This document shows positions 38,690-51,328 of a stretch of 64,000 bases of DNA, piece after piece. Source of the stretch: Mytilus galloprovincialis (Eukaryota; Mollusca; Bivalvia; Mytilida; Mytilidae); NCBI RefSeq assembly GCF_965363235.1, contig NC_134850.1, forward strand, positions 34,817,102 through 34,881,101. The letters run 5' to 3'. How positions within the stretch are numbered: position 1 is the stretch's first letter; every line of letters begins with the position of its first letter. A program made the position numbers and the translations under genes. The notes below the pieces were generated by a model. It saw nothing but the letters and a program-made list of their open reading frames with translations, was not told where the DNA came from and did no database searches.

Positions 38690-39580
38690 GATCCGACTTG
38701 ATCGTCTTAAAGATAAACAGTGTCAGTGGTTCCTACAGGTTTAAAAAAAAAAGTGAATAAGGGTGGGTGAGTCCGATGCAAAAGGTTCGACTTGCACTAG
38801 TACACCATGCGATGGAACAAAAAATATTTGCTATGCAAGCTAGGAGAATCGTAATTTTTTGTCTGCTGCTGAATAATGATGGGTTCTTAAGGCATACACA
38901 CGTTTCTTTAGTTAACCTGTTTTATAGTGATGTTAATAGATGATAACGCAATGTTGACTGCTGTACCCCTTTTGGGGCATTTTTACCTGTTGTGTCTGTT
39001 TTACGCATCGTTGTCAGTATAATGGAATTTAATGCGACTGTCATACAAGTGAGAGTTTTATCTAGCTATAAAACCACGTTCAATCACCCATTTTCTACAT
39101 AAGAAATGCCTGTACCAAGTCAGTAATATGACAGTTGTTATTCATTTATTCATGTGATTGAGCTTTTAATTTTGACATTTAATTAGAGACTTTCCTTTTT
39201 GAAATTTCTTCGGAGTACAGCATTTTTATGAATTACTTTTTACGCTAGCACGTTGATATAATAAATACTTAATTTACTGAATCAGTCTTGCGTACTATTC
39301 GAAAGCACTGACATTGTGAGTACTAGTATATATACAAGTGTGGTCCCATAAAATACACGGAAATCAATAACTGTTTACTGTGACAAATGTTATTTTCCTA
39401 CTTTGAATGATTCCACATTTTGTCATGCCGTGAACTTCATAGCTTACTTTACAAAATTGATTGTGCTCTTTGCCGGAAGCCGTATATTTTGGGGTATTTA
39501 AAGGTCGTCCGTCGGTTTATGGTGTATAGGCGTCTCATTGGTAATTTCTAATTTTTGTACATTCAACCAAAATAAAGAAA
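38690..39580. repeat. Segmental duplication flank, matches 19560-20460
   Basis: Contains a family B copy at 38935-39245 and the blocks listed for 19560-20460. It is the intergenic 3' side of the intact LU/IgGFc gene. Confidence 0.85.
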
Positions 39581-39600
39581 AAATAGATACTAGTACATAT

Positions 39601-42600
39601 TTATTTATTTAAAACAAATCCACCTGGATATCCGTAAGCCGCACGATATTTATAACCATATACCAGGAGACCAAACTTAACATTTTTGTCAATGTGGGAA
39701 ATTGTGAATGAAGTATACCTTACATCCAAGCTGGCAGATATACTCTTATAAACAGTATTGAACTTCTTAACTGGTGTTACATCAACCGCATGGAATAATA
39801 AATTACCGCCATTAAGACGGAGACCATCTACATTATCATTTGAATTTATAATCACAGTGACGTAATTGGTAAAGTCAGAAGTGGTTGGTGTAGTAATGAC
39901 GTAGTTGCTAGAAAAATGGTCGATGGCGGGCAGTAAGGTCATGAACGGGTTGACAGTAACATTTGATCTTTCATACATTGTGTACAAAGTAACCATGACT
40001 GGTCTCTGGGCGTTGATAAAGTATCCATCATTTGGTAATTCTAGCTGATTTACATATTGCTTGTAGGTGTTCTTATAGAACCCATTCTTTCCCGTGATAT
40101 AAACAGTCGTAAACGGATCTCTTGCAACTATTCGAAGAATGATATGTTTGGCATTTGCTATTTTAGGAACCATATATGTCTCGGCAAATTGATTTGTCGG
40201 TATAAGCATTTCTGTTTGGAAATTTCTTTCACCTAAATTAATGGGAGAGTCCATGTTTCCAGAAAGTACCGCAATTGGTTTGTCACTCTCGATTGTTCCT
40301 CCAGTCGAAATATTAATATCATCTGATGTAAATAATAATCCTTCAAAAGCATTCTTTATCAGAATGTCCATAGTGTTGTTTCCTGGTTGTAACTTTGCCC
40401 TAATGGAAGTGTTGTCTTCTATCGCTACAACGCCCACCGATTTGATTTCCTTCGGGTATGTTGCAATAATGTAGTTTCTCCCAATGTCCTTAACCGGAAT
40501 AGCACTGAAAGCCTCTCCGGAACAACATGAGTATTCATTTATTGCAGCGACAAATATAGGCTTATTCGAAGAGATGGTAATTCCGGTGTCATAAATATTA
40601 TATTTAGCGTTGTCAGACCGTTTACTAAAACTGTGAAGTGTGTTTGGTACGTGTGTTCGAATGACATGTCCATTAGCCTGTCCAGTAAGTTGAAGTCCAT
40701 TGTGCTTTGAGCTAATTTTAACATTATAGTTAGTATATGGTGACGTTATAAGAATCTCAAGGCTTATGTTGGTATTCGTACGTTGATGATTTGGCATGAA
40801 GAAAATAGCGAATAAATTCCCATAGTGACCTGTAAAATGGATTAAACTGTATAGACAATATTATAACTTTTTATGCATCTTGTTTTATACTTAGAAAAAA
40901 AGAGAGTCGGAGATCTGGGGACATAAGTATTGTTGTAAAATTTATCAACGAATGAAGTGCTGTTTTCATTTTTAAAATGGCAAACATGAATGACCATGTG
41001 TTAATGGAAGAAACCCCATGCAGTTAAGTGAAGAGCTTATGGTTATGCAAAATTATAATCTCTACTTAACTACTTTTTGAACACTTGAGGAGAGAGCCGG
41101 TCTTTTAAATCAAGGTAATGTATAAACTCCAGAAGCTTGTCAATCTATTGTATTAAAAGCAATTCTGTTTCTTTTTATATAATTTGAGAATCTCTGTTTT
41201 TAACATGTGGCCTTCGACCTATCATTTGACGTTTATAGTATAGAAGATATTTTAAATGCCAATCGTGTCGTTTGCAGAGAGTTTATAAATACTAAGGCTG
41301 TTCTACTACAGGAATAGATTACCTTAGTTGTATTTGGCAAAACCATTAGGAATTTTTGTCCACATTGCTCTTCAACTTCGTACTTTATTTGGCCTTTTTA
41401 ACTTTTTTGGATTCGAGCGTCACTGATTAGTCTTTTGTAGACGAAACGCGCATCTGGCGTAAACACAAAATTTAATGATTAATTTATTTTAAGACCAACA
41501 GACTGGAAGGCCATTCACATTAAACATTATTTGCAGAACCAAGGGTCCTAATCAAGACAGCCAAAATAATCTAACATTAATTGTGCTTTGATGGAGTAGA
41601 AGAATTATAAATGCGTGTTGCAAATTACATCATTCAAGACACAAACAACAAAATAATAAACAAAGTACTATATGTCTTAACAAAATGCTGCTATCTGAAA
41701 AGTGTGTTTTTGATCTGCATGACATTTATAAGAAAACACTACTTACCACTCGCAGCAACAAATTCTAAAAGAACGATAAATACTCAAGATAACAAATATT
41801 ATGTCACAAAAGCAAAATATAGGTTTCAAACCGTATGGATATCCCATATCTATCCTTGTGAATATTAAAATAAATAATAAAAGATCAATGTGCCTGTGGA
41901 ATGCCCATGCTCAAACATTGCTATTTTCTAAGTTAAATATGAACATAACGTCAGAACGGTATATACTGTTCAAATTCCAACTTCGTTTGTGTGTTGTGGT
42001 TCTTATTTTTTTACAGAGATTCTGTATTCAACTAACTCAGCAATGGCTGCCGAGTTCAAATTTGGAATATTTTAAATTCTTCGTAATAATATCATCACCA
42101 AAAATTACTAAAGAAAAAAGTTCGGAAACAAATCCTCATACATAACAAGAGCAGCGTAAAATATATTAAAGATTAGATTTAATGTAAACTGTTTTCAACT
42201 ATATTTCACCCTTAGTTAGGCTACCTATAAAACCAGGTGTAATCCAACATTTTCCGCATAACATAGATTGACGATTACTTTGACATTGGTCAAAGTGAAT
42301 TCGCCTATAAATAACACTAATGCAGAACAGAATATAAATGGAAATTACCTGATTGTGTCGTGGTGCTGTAATTTCTCCAACCCTTTGTTGTATAAGAAGT
42401 AGTATTGTACATTGGTAAAGTGGTCCAGTGATGATGAGGTTCAGTGGTTTCATAGTGCCATGGTCGTGTACTGTTATAATGATTACTTGTGGTGAATGAG
42501 ATACTGTTTTTGTGACCTATATTGAAGTGTATTCAACATTTATAAGTTTAAGACGACAAAGGACCCATTACTGATTCGATTAATATGTTCACATGCTAAT

Positions 42601-45600
42601 ATTACGATGTGATTGCATCTTGAAATTAATGGCCCTTACTAACGTGCCCGTAGTAAACTAACAAGAAAGGGAAGCTTTTTTGTTGACATATTCGAAAAGA
42701 ACAAAAATGTAAAACGGTTATTAATCTGTGCTCTAAAATCAAACTGTGCAATCATCACCATAATACTGCATCTGTATTTTTTGAAATTGTTGGATTTAAA
42801 GCTTTTCGTCTTGATTTACCCTTCAGTATTGATGAGTCGAGTGTCACTAAGGGTGTCCTATGAAGACGAAAAGCGCTTCTTTCGTAACAAATTATAAACC
42901 TGGTATCTTTGACCAGTTTACCTGCGATTTTATATTCATGCATATTTATAGCTATATCAGAGACACATACCCATCTGCAGTTTCCGGTGGCCATGTCGAT
43001 AGTTAATGAAATAAAAAGCGCTTTACAGATCGATTTATGAGTTTCGAACAGCGGTATACTACTGTTGCCTTTATTTACAACGTGTGCATCCATTGTTTAT
43101 AGTTTCCTATAAATATTTTTTTTCTGATTTTATATTCTTTTCAGTATAGAAATGACAGAAATCTTATAAATAAAATTTTAGCAAATGTGTAATTTCGATA
43201 GGTATGGATTTGGCACCAATGAGTTTTTTAAAACTACATTATTTGACTACCCATGCATGGTCCGCGCTGTCCTACTTTTTTTGTGCATTTGAATAAAAAA
43301 TACCTATAGAAATTGATATAATTTAGATTTGCCCGCTTAAAGAAATATGTGAATAACACGGCAGTATTTCAATGTTCTGCTTATAATCTTTATGGAACCA
43401 AAATAAAAAATTCATGTAAAAATAACCAAATCAAAAAGATTTTTTATTAAATAAGATTAACATTAATGTATATGTACTTATCAGTAATACAAGTACTGTA
43501 AATCGGATAATCACAGAATAATTATAGATTATCGTTGATCATCTCGTCGAGATTCATTTTCTCGCTTAAGCCGGTACGACGAAAGTGAGAAAAGCAACCG
43601 AGTTGAGATGACCAATGATAACCTGTTTATCACTATTTTACCTACATGTATGACGCCACGTGCCCCTTTAGTTTGTAGCGATTTTTTCATATCACTAGAC
43701 TCCGCTAGAAAATTTTGTAAAATAGTGATAATAGTATATATGTCATAATGAGCTTACAATTCTTATTACACAAGTCGCTCGTGCAACACGCTGAACATAA
43801 CGTGTTTCTTTTACCATTACGTCTATTTCCGCTGCGTTTACCAAATATGCTGCCACCATTTATAGAACACAGCTACAATTGTAATAATCTGTAGGCACAA
43901 AAATATATATCTCGCATATATGCAATTTTATAGCATAAAGCAAATGTTGCAATCAAAATGGCAATATTTCAACATTTAGACTATGCAAACCATTTAAAGT
44001 GAATTAACGCTAATTGAAGATTCAGAGCTTAATATCCTACTATGCCAAATTGAAAACAATATTAAAAGAAACGCTACTGCAACTGCAACTGCATACCAAA
44101 TACCATCACCTTATCATAAGCGGGTCACATTAAACTGACATCATCAAACAAATTAATAAATTATCCAAATCAAAGTTTTATAAGTTTCTTATCAGTTCTA
44201 TATAATTTTTACTTTTTTGACTTAACAATCAACAAATATTATATATAAAAAAAAGAAGCTGTGGTATGATTGCTTATGAGACAACCCTCCACATGAGACC
44301 AAAATTACAAAGAAGTTAACAACTATAAGTCACCGTACGGCCTTCAACAATGAGCAAAGCCCATAACGCATAGTCAGCTATAAAAGGCCCTAATAAGACA
44401 ATGTAAAACAATGCAAACGAGAAAACTAACGGCCTATTTCATGTATAAAAAATGAACGAAAAACAAATATGTAACACATAAACAAACAACAACTACTTAA
44501 TTACAGGCTCATGACTTGGAAAAGGCACATGGTGGGGTTAAACATGTTGGCGGGACCCCAACCCTACCCTTAACCTGGAATAGTGGAATAATAGTGCCAC
44601 ATAAGAAAACCATTTATATCTGATAGTAAACAGATACCGTATATGTTCAGCAACGATTGAATACAAAGCTATGGACATCTGATAATTAGTCCCATCAGGT
44701 TAGCGTGTTAGAATGGCCTTTTACTATTGAGACTGCCAATTATATAATGGAAAGTTGATACCGTACATCTGTTGCAAAGAATTTGCAAGCATTTTTCGGA
44801 CATTTTATTATTTTTCATAGCAGGTTATAGTGACGAAATTCCTGTTATTCAACGACAATGAACATAGTTTTAGTAGCAGCCAAATATATCAAATTGATTT
44901 TTCCTCATAATGTCGTTTTGTTTCTAAGAACTATTAATCGGTAGAATAATGAGAGTATGTATTGATAAACTGCTATAAGTATTAATATCCTTACGTGCTT
45001 TGAAATACATTTGGTTGCGTAAAAGATATCACCAAACTCTTCTTGCTGTTCAATATGACATGACTGGAAATGAAAATAAAAGAAATATATTTACTATAAT
45101 TTTGGAGAAACGAATTTTTAGTTGTATAGTTCCATTTCAAACCATTATCTGAAAACATAGATAGCTACATGCAGATACAAAACAAAATGACTATCACCTT
45201 CATGCAATTAGCAGTGCATTGTAGAAAAAGCACTCTTACCAGTGTGTGTATTATCAAAATCAATGTGATTGTATTGGTCGTTTGGGTTAAAAACTCATAT
45301 GTATAATAAAGGTGCTAAAGATTTTGTGAAAGTTTTATTTAAATCTGGTCAATGATTTAGTGAGGATCTCAAAAACATGATGCCTTGCTCTTGTGGTAAC
45401 TATAGCAAGGGCTACCATAAATCATATTCAATAAATCCTAAATTTAAAAGGGTTCCTATACTGTCAGGTTTTAAATATATCATGCACACGGACAAACTAA
45501 CAAAACGGTAGTACGGACAGGAGAATGAAAGGCCGACCGCTTAAAAACATATTGATCACTTAAGTCTACATTGTATATAACCCTAACTGAATGTAACTGA

Positions 45601-48600
45601 CAAATTGACTGTGTAATTCGCCTTTTCAGAATCTATATGACTATCTTGAGGACAATTGGTAACTTTATTGTTATTACTCTTAAATGGAAATTTACGTCTT
45701 ATCATTGGTGGAACTTCCATGTAGGCCAATCACAATATTTTACGGTACACTTTTGAAAATATAATAACCATAATGTATAATCTTCTGAAATTTCGAATTA
45801 TAGATCCTGCATAACCACGGTCGACACTCAGATGTGTTGATATACTTTGTTTGACCTATTTCTTTTAACTTTTATATTGTGTTTTAAATTATATTGCCAT
45901 TATCCTTTCCCTTTTGAGTGCCTTAATTTGTACATTGAAGTTTATTGAAAATGCTGGCACCATTTTCATTAGTCATGTTGTTAGCCAAAGCTACCTACAT
46001 CATCTCTCCCACAAACAGTAATCGAGTCGCACTTCTCAGGATTCCGTGCCTGTTGACAGTTATAACAAATAGGACCTCTATACGTTGGGAAACCTGAATA
46101 AAAACAGATGTACATAATTTTATTAGAATACTACAGTTGAATAGTTGACAATGCTATATTATGAGTAACAGGAAGACTGGTTGAACTTTCAATTAGTTGA
46201 TATTCATATTGTTCCCGTATTTAAATGTACTGTAACGGACTTTGATAACGATCCTGTTCCCCCAAGTTGACCTTAGGATGTTAGGTGCATAAGTATTTTT
46301 TTCTTTTTTGGTCCCGTTTGTCATATAACTTTCAAGTTACCAAATGTTTCTCTTTCAATTTGTTGAGAGCTTCTTATAGACGTAAATAATGTTCTTATCA
46401 ATATGTTTTATAATAGATGAATTCTTTATATAATGTTTTTAATGTTATAGTCTCATATAATTCTGTACAGAATGGCCCTCTTTTTATATCTATATATTAT
46501 TTGATTTCATGTAATGTTGTATTATATATTATTGAGAGATGAGACTTAAATAAAATATTGAATTGAATCTTTATATCTTTGGTAAGCTTTCTTGTTAGCT
46601 GAACCGTGAAATCATTATAAGGTAAGGTATACTACCATCCTTTCGGAGTAGTCTAGTCCTACAGAACGATAGATTGGTCCAGTCAAATTAGAATATAGAT
46701 CTCTAATTTCGTTATACTACACTGCATATGTAATATAGCAAAATCAGAGATCTATATTTTAAATTAATTGAGATTGTTCTAGTCAATTCTAATAAATGAA
46801 GGCCTGGGTATCATGCCTAACTTATCATTAACTTCACAGTTTAGCTATCAAACAAGCTAACCAAGCATATAACCTTTACCTAAACAATCAAAACATTTGC
46901 TGTAAATTAAAAAAAAAGTATACCTTGTTCTCCACAGCCTTTTGCATTACACAAATCACCAGAACAACACCTAGAACATGTCTTTGTCCCTGCCTGAGCT
47001 GTCGATCGTAGTCCAGGTGTTGTATTGGTGCAAAGCTTCAAATATATGGAATTTAGGGTTCACGAAAATGTAACAATATACATAATAACTCCGTTTGAAA
47101 TTGTTTTTACTATTGTTATGACGTATGAAAATTAAGCACCACTTCATAAATGGTGGGCTATCGAGCGAACTTCTTCAACAACGCTATTTAAGTAAAAAAA
47201 TATAGACCATGTATGTAGAAGTCCAAGAAATATCGAAGCTACATATGATGATTAAAGGGGGCATAAACTAAAAAAATCGTGTAAGGTCATCCTTGCTTGC
47301 GGGAGATTTAACCTTAATTTCTTCATAACGTAATTACAAATCAACACGTCGAATGAACGGCAATACTAGACATCTTTACATACAATCTTGCTTTGTTTTT
47401 ACATTTTATCTGTCACAGTATATTTTCACACTTAGTGCCTGTGTATATATCATAAAACGGAACGATCCTGCTCGGAAATAAAAGTTAGAAATAGATAAAT
47501 AAGTATAATCTATCTGTATTCAACCAAAACCTGCTCGCAAACGTAACCAAAAACCTTCGCGCAAACTCAATGAATTCTTGTGCGCAAGTTTTATAGTAAT
47601 GCGCGCAAAAATAATGCACCGATATTTGCCATTCTACATTTAGCACATTAAAATCAATTTCCAATATCTTATGAATTAAACACGAAAAAAAATAAATAAA
47701 AAAATTAATTTACAACAAATGCTTGTCACTGTTAAGACAAATACAAGCAGGTCATGTTTGGGTGCCTTATTTCTATATCCTTAAATGTTTTAGACCATTT
47801 CTTCAATTCTGTATTTAATTTTCCCTTTAATCAAAATCTCTCTATTCTTTATATTTCAGCACCATACTATTCCTTATGCTTTAGTTTGATGTTTTACCCA
47901 TTTTTCTCTTTTCTATATATTATTTTTAATAATTTATTTATCGTTTTTGTTCATTATTCTCTATTCTGTTAACCCCATCTAGACCCTTATAAAATCTATA
48001 CAAATCAATTAATCATATATTGCGAAATAGAGTTCTTAATTTCTTGATTACTAAATACTTTGTTTCATCGCTTTCACATTGTTGAAATAGCACGATTATT
48101 GTAGACGGATTTGAAATGAATTTTATTAAATAATAGAAAACCGACCTCTTTTGACCTACATCCAACATCGTACAAAAGCTCCCCGTCTAGTCCTGTGTAT
48201 TGATCCAAATAGCAAGTCTGAAAAGAAAACAGAATAAAAAAAAGCTGATTTAAAAGAGAAGGTGTTTTCATATGGTGACCTTAAACATGAAAGTGTTTGT
48301 GAAAACTATGGTATTTCTGTATTAAAGAATATTTGTAAATTATATTTTCATAAAATTATCGATGGCCTATTTCGTTGGTTATTTTATTGGTCATTTAAAA
48401 TAAATGTTATGTTACAAATGTATATTAATAAAATTGAGAATGGAAATAGGGAATGTGTCAAAGCGACAACAACCCCACCATAGAACAGCGTCAGCCGAAG
48501 GCCACCAACGGGTCTCCAATGTAGAGAGAAACTCTTGCACCTGGAGGCGTCCTTCAGCTGGCCCCTAAACAAATATGTATACTAGTTCAAAGATAATGGA

Positions 48601-50766
48601 CGTCATACTAAACTCCGAATTATACACAAGAAACATAAATTAAAAAGCATACAATACTGACGGGGTTGAAATGTATGTTTTGTATAGGAATTTATTTAGA
48701 GGTATTGACATTAAAAAAACCGCTGAAAGCAAACCATACAGTCCAGCGAGGTCTTACAGTATAAGAACATTACCATAGCGTGTAAAACATGAAGTAGCAT
48801 GTCATAACCTTTTTCTTAAAGATACTTGCATTCCTTCTATCGGCCTCATTTGATTCATAGCTAAAAAGCACTAGCCTTAAGGAGGCTTGTGAGTATAAGA
48901 TTTTCAGAAAAAAATTGAACATTAATTTGTCATTACAAATTTTATTTATTACCTTAAGTAATTGTTACTTTATCATATGGTACACAAAATTCATTCCAAG
49001 AAAATGAATTCGTGTTGGCCCCAGGTGACTTTTAAAATGCAGATATCATTGAAAAGCTCCAAATTATCTCCTTTTAGTGCAAAAATGCCATTTTTTTGGC
49101 ATTAAAATTGAAATATCTTTTTTAACTCATCGGTGACCTATACTTTTTATTGTTGTTTTCGAATAAGCTGTACAAAAACTAGATAATTGTAAAATGTAAG
49201 CGATTTCTGTAATTAAGTTCTTTTTTTTATTTCGATATTACCGCTATTTCTCCTATTAGTTCAACAGAAAAAAAGGACATGAACAAAAATGTATGCTTCT
49301 TTCGAAGGCAGATTTTGAGCGTAAATGAACGGTGACCTCATTTTTTATTTCATTTTTCAATTAAGTATAAGATAAAGTTCATCTAAAGAAAAATATAGAG
49401 AAATCTTATATTAAATTAAAAAAAAAATGATTTAGACCCGCGAGCCTCCTTAAACATATATTTATAACGAAAATGTATTATCAGCTACACAATGTGCAGG
49501 AAATAATTGTGCAATCGGAGGTGGAAATAAGCCGTACTAGCCAGATGAAAATAAATGCTCAGTACGTCATAAATTCCCATGACCTCCTACCCATATTACA
49601 CTTCTGAAAATCATCTCTAGTGAACTGGTGAACGCCACTTGAAGCGAGTAGTTTTCGACTCTGATATTAGTTCGATATGAACTATCGAAAATTGCAAGAT
49701 TTTCTGTGATGGGTCGTTTGGTGCCTTTCAAGTTTTTGCGCAACCTCAACTAATAATGGGAGCCATGATATATCAAAGTTTAGTGAATAAGGCAATAAAA
49801 TGTAACACCAAAAAATCCAAGCAAAATAAAATACCTCATGAGAGTCGCATGTTGTTTTTCCATGACAATGTCGTGGTGAGATAACTCGATCACAACGTAA
49901 ACACTGTAAGGCGTAAGCATCTGTCAAAAACATTCAATAAAAACATTATTGAAGATCTGGGTGTAGGGTGGAGAGGTGTCTTCAACTCCTTTGTCTATAT
50001 TGTTATATCATTTTTCTGTCTTCTAGAATTATAATGCCCATTCTCTATTCGTTATATCTTAAGTCCTTTTATTCTCGGTTCATTATATATTTTTCCTTAT
50101 TTATCCCTATTTCATATATTTCCCCCTTTATTCTATTTTTGTTGCCAATTATTCTCTATTTTGTAAATCAAGAACCTCGATCATTATTTACAATGTGATT
50201 AAAAATACACGTGTACCGTCGTAAAATTAATTTATCATTTCTGAATAATGTTTGTAGTTCTTCTTGTCGATATTCGACAATTGTAAAAATCTAATAAAGT
50301 TAGAAATATTTCGAAACTAAAATTGTTCATCTGAAATAAATTGAATTCAAGGCGAACCTCCAATCTCATTTCTTTGGGAAATTGATTTCAGAACTTATTG
50401 GGCGTTTTGATCAAATGACTTTTAAATTGGAGTGACCAGTTCCAAAAATATAAGGAATGATGTGATAAATTAGCTTAAACTGTAAATATATAAATAAGTA
50501 ACATAATGATTTTTTTTCAGTTTGAAAGAAAAATATTACCATGCAAAATGTTATTAACCAAGTATTTCACAGAAAAAAAAATCAAAGATTTTCACAATAA
50601 AAGTCCAACTTGCACACACAAGTTACTCCTCAAAGCGGATATTTTTCGAAATGAATTTTAAAGACGATCATTTCAATATGAATTGGTTATCATAATATGT
50701 TTTCTGAAGGACTATACTCACTGAATGTTGCCTCCTGTAGAAGAAAACCAAGGAGAAGATGAATTC
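39601..50766 (-). CDS. Secreted protein: signal peptide, two Ly6/uPAR (LU) domains, Thr-rich linker, IgGFc-binding domain
   Basis: Nine exons on the minus strand: 50766-50722, 49920-49835, 48217-48146, 47035-46924, 46093-45999, 45063-44995, 43872-43758, 42516-42349, 40829-39601. All junctions have AG/GT and all phases agree. A first exon with the ATG lies further upstream and is not settled. The exon at 50766 encodes a hydrophobic leader (IHLLLGFLLQEA). Exons 2-4 and 5-7 each encode one LU domain: exon A LxCxxC...PxxC...C, exon B with Cys at both ends around a G-[ED]-[LI]-[LF]-Y core, exon C ending C-x2-CC-x2-DLCN. Exon 8 is a 56-residue Thr/His/Tyr-rich linker, phase 1 at both ends. Exon 9 (408 residues) matches the FCGBP N-terminal IgGFc-binding domain: GNLFAIFFMPNH at its start, then YNIYDTG, SGNMDSPINLGERNFQ and LPAIDHFSSNYVI. 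At least 663 residues. Likely secreted, disulphide-rich and adhesive or recognition-related; the role is inferred. Confidence 0.85.
40830..42348. other. Intron 8 of the LU/IgGFc gene
   Basis: Contains a minus-oriented family A copy at 41275-41480, which includes both TTTGGCAAAACCATTAGGAA and a GACGAAACGCGCATCTGGCG end. The rest is AT-rich without a recognised element. An open frame at 41611-41868 has no splice context. Confidence 0.6.
42517..43757. other. Intron 7 of the LU/IgGFc gene
   Basis: Contains a truncated minus family A copy at about 42790-42910 (GAAGACGAAAAGCGCTTCTT), a family B-like tail near 43035-43090 (AACAGCGGTATACTACTGTT), and a small fold-back at 43529-43621. The fold-back arms are 23-bp imperfect inverted copies with TCATCTCG/TTGAGATGA cores. 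Confidence 0.6.
43873..44994 (+). repeat. Intron 6 of the LU/IgGFc gene with a family C copy at 44245-44600
   Basis: AGCTGTGGTATGATTGCTTA, GAGACAACCCTCC, CGCATAGTCAGCTATAAAAG and the ACCCCAACCCT block are in family order, plus strand, matching 18790-19270. The remainder has no recognised feature. Confidence 0.75.
45064..46923. other. Introns 5 and 4 of the LU/IgGFc gene
   Basis: Mostly unassigned AT-rich sequence around exon 46093-45999. At about 46370-46568 a segment ends AATAAAATATTGAATTGAAT, the kind of short 3' tail seen on LINEs, so it may be a LINE 3' end (weak). At 46693-46757 two inverted ATATAGATCTCT-type arms enclose about 40 bp. Confidence 0.4.
47036..48145. other. Intron 3 of the LU/IgGFc gene, nothing recognised
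   Basis: AT- and pyrimidine-rich. A T-rich open frame at 47754-47972 (plus) is low-complexity and unsupported. Confidence 0.4.
48437..48625 (+). repeat. Dispersed repeat family E
   Basis: The GAGAATGGAAATAGGGAATG and CAAAGCGACAACAACCCCAC blocks, then GCCACCAACGGGTCTCCAAT and GCACCTGGAGGCGTCCTTCA. Reverse-complement fragments occur near 18130-18215 and 9805-9890. Confidence 0.6.
48877..49453. mobile_element. piggyBac-like MITE, 569 bp between TTAA duplications
   Basis: TTAA (48877-48880 and 49450-49453) flanks an element with inverted ends GGAGGCTTGTGAG and GGAGGCTCGCGGG. TTAA target duplication is the piggyBac hallmark. No transposase frame is present, so the element is non-autonomous. It sits in intron 2 of the LU/IgGFc gene. 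Confidence 0.75.
49921..50721. other. Intron 1 side of the LU/IgGFc gene, nothing recognised
   Basis: AT-rich. A T-rich plus frame at 49968-50198 has no motif or splice context. Confidence 0.4.
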
Positions 50767-50819
50767 CTGTAAAAAAGACGTTTTTTTTTTTTGTCTCAGT
50801 GTTTAATATAGATTGTGTG

Positions 50820-50965
50820 ATAAACAAAACTCATCATTGCTAACATGCAGTCTTTAGTTTTGTCCACCGGACGGACGTTTTGTCTACGAAACACTCATTA
50901 GATACATGCACTCTTAATACAAAAATTTTAATAGAAAAATAAAGTACGAAGTCGAAGACCATTAA
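50820..50965 (+). repeat. Dispersed repeat family A, diverged fragment
   Basis: GACGGACGTTTTGTCTACGA, the ACACTCATTAGATACATGCA block and AAAGTACGAAGTCGAAGACC follow the family order. It lies just upstream of the signal-peptide exon of the LU/IgGFc gene. Confidence 0.6.
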
Positions 50966-51286
50966 AATGTCAATTGATTAAAAATTATCAGATAGTAGTA
51001 TAATATATATATATATTGTTTTATTAAAGTGCAGCCTGATATAACATAATAATACAAATAATACATATTTTATGTCAGCCAGCCTTTATAGGCTTACGAT
51101 GCACTGTACTTCTAAAATTCCAATAGTTATCTGTTATAATTATCAAATATCAATTTAAATGTACGATAAATAAGTTACTGTAGTTATTTTTTTTTCTCAT
51201 CAATGTTTGTGTTCTAATATCAAAAATGTTAGTGATGATTTGACACTAATTTAACACCGGCACAAAGTAAAATTTTTAATTTATTT

Positions 51287-51328
51287 AAGACAAGACAAGA
51301 CAAGACATGTCTTGTCTTGTCTTGTCTT
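51287..51328. repeat. Perfect 42-bp palindrome of AAGAC/GTCTT repeats
   Basis: A 21-nt arm of four AAGAC units plus A is followed directly, with no spacer, by its exact reverse complement. An AAGAC microsatellite therefore flips strand at its centre. Confidence 0.95.

Noticed and set aside
42199-42453. An 84-codon ATG frame over the linker exon
   Set aside because: The neighbouring frame, free of stops between the acceptor and donor and in phase with both neighbours, gives the Thr/His-rich linker; the ATG frame does not join in phase.
47754-47972. 72-codon plus frame, Phe/Leu/Ser-rich
   Set aside because: Pyrimidine-rich low-complexity intron sequence on the strand opposite the host gene.
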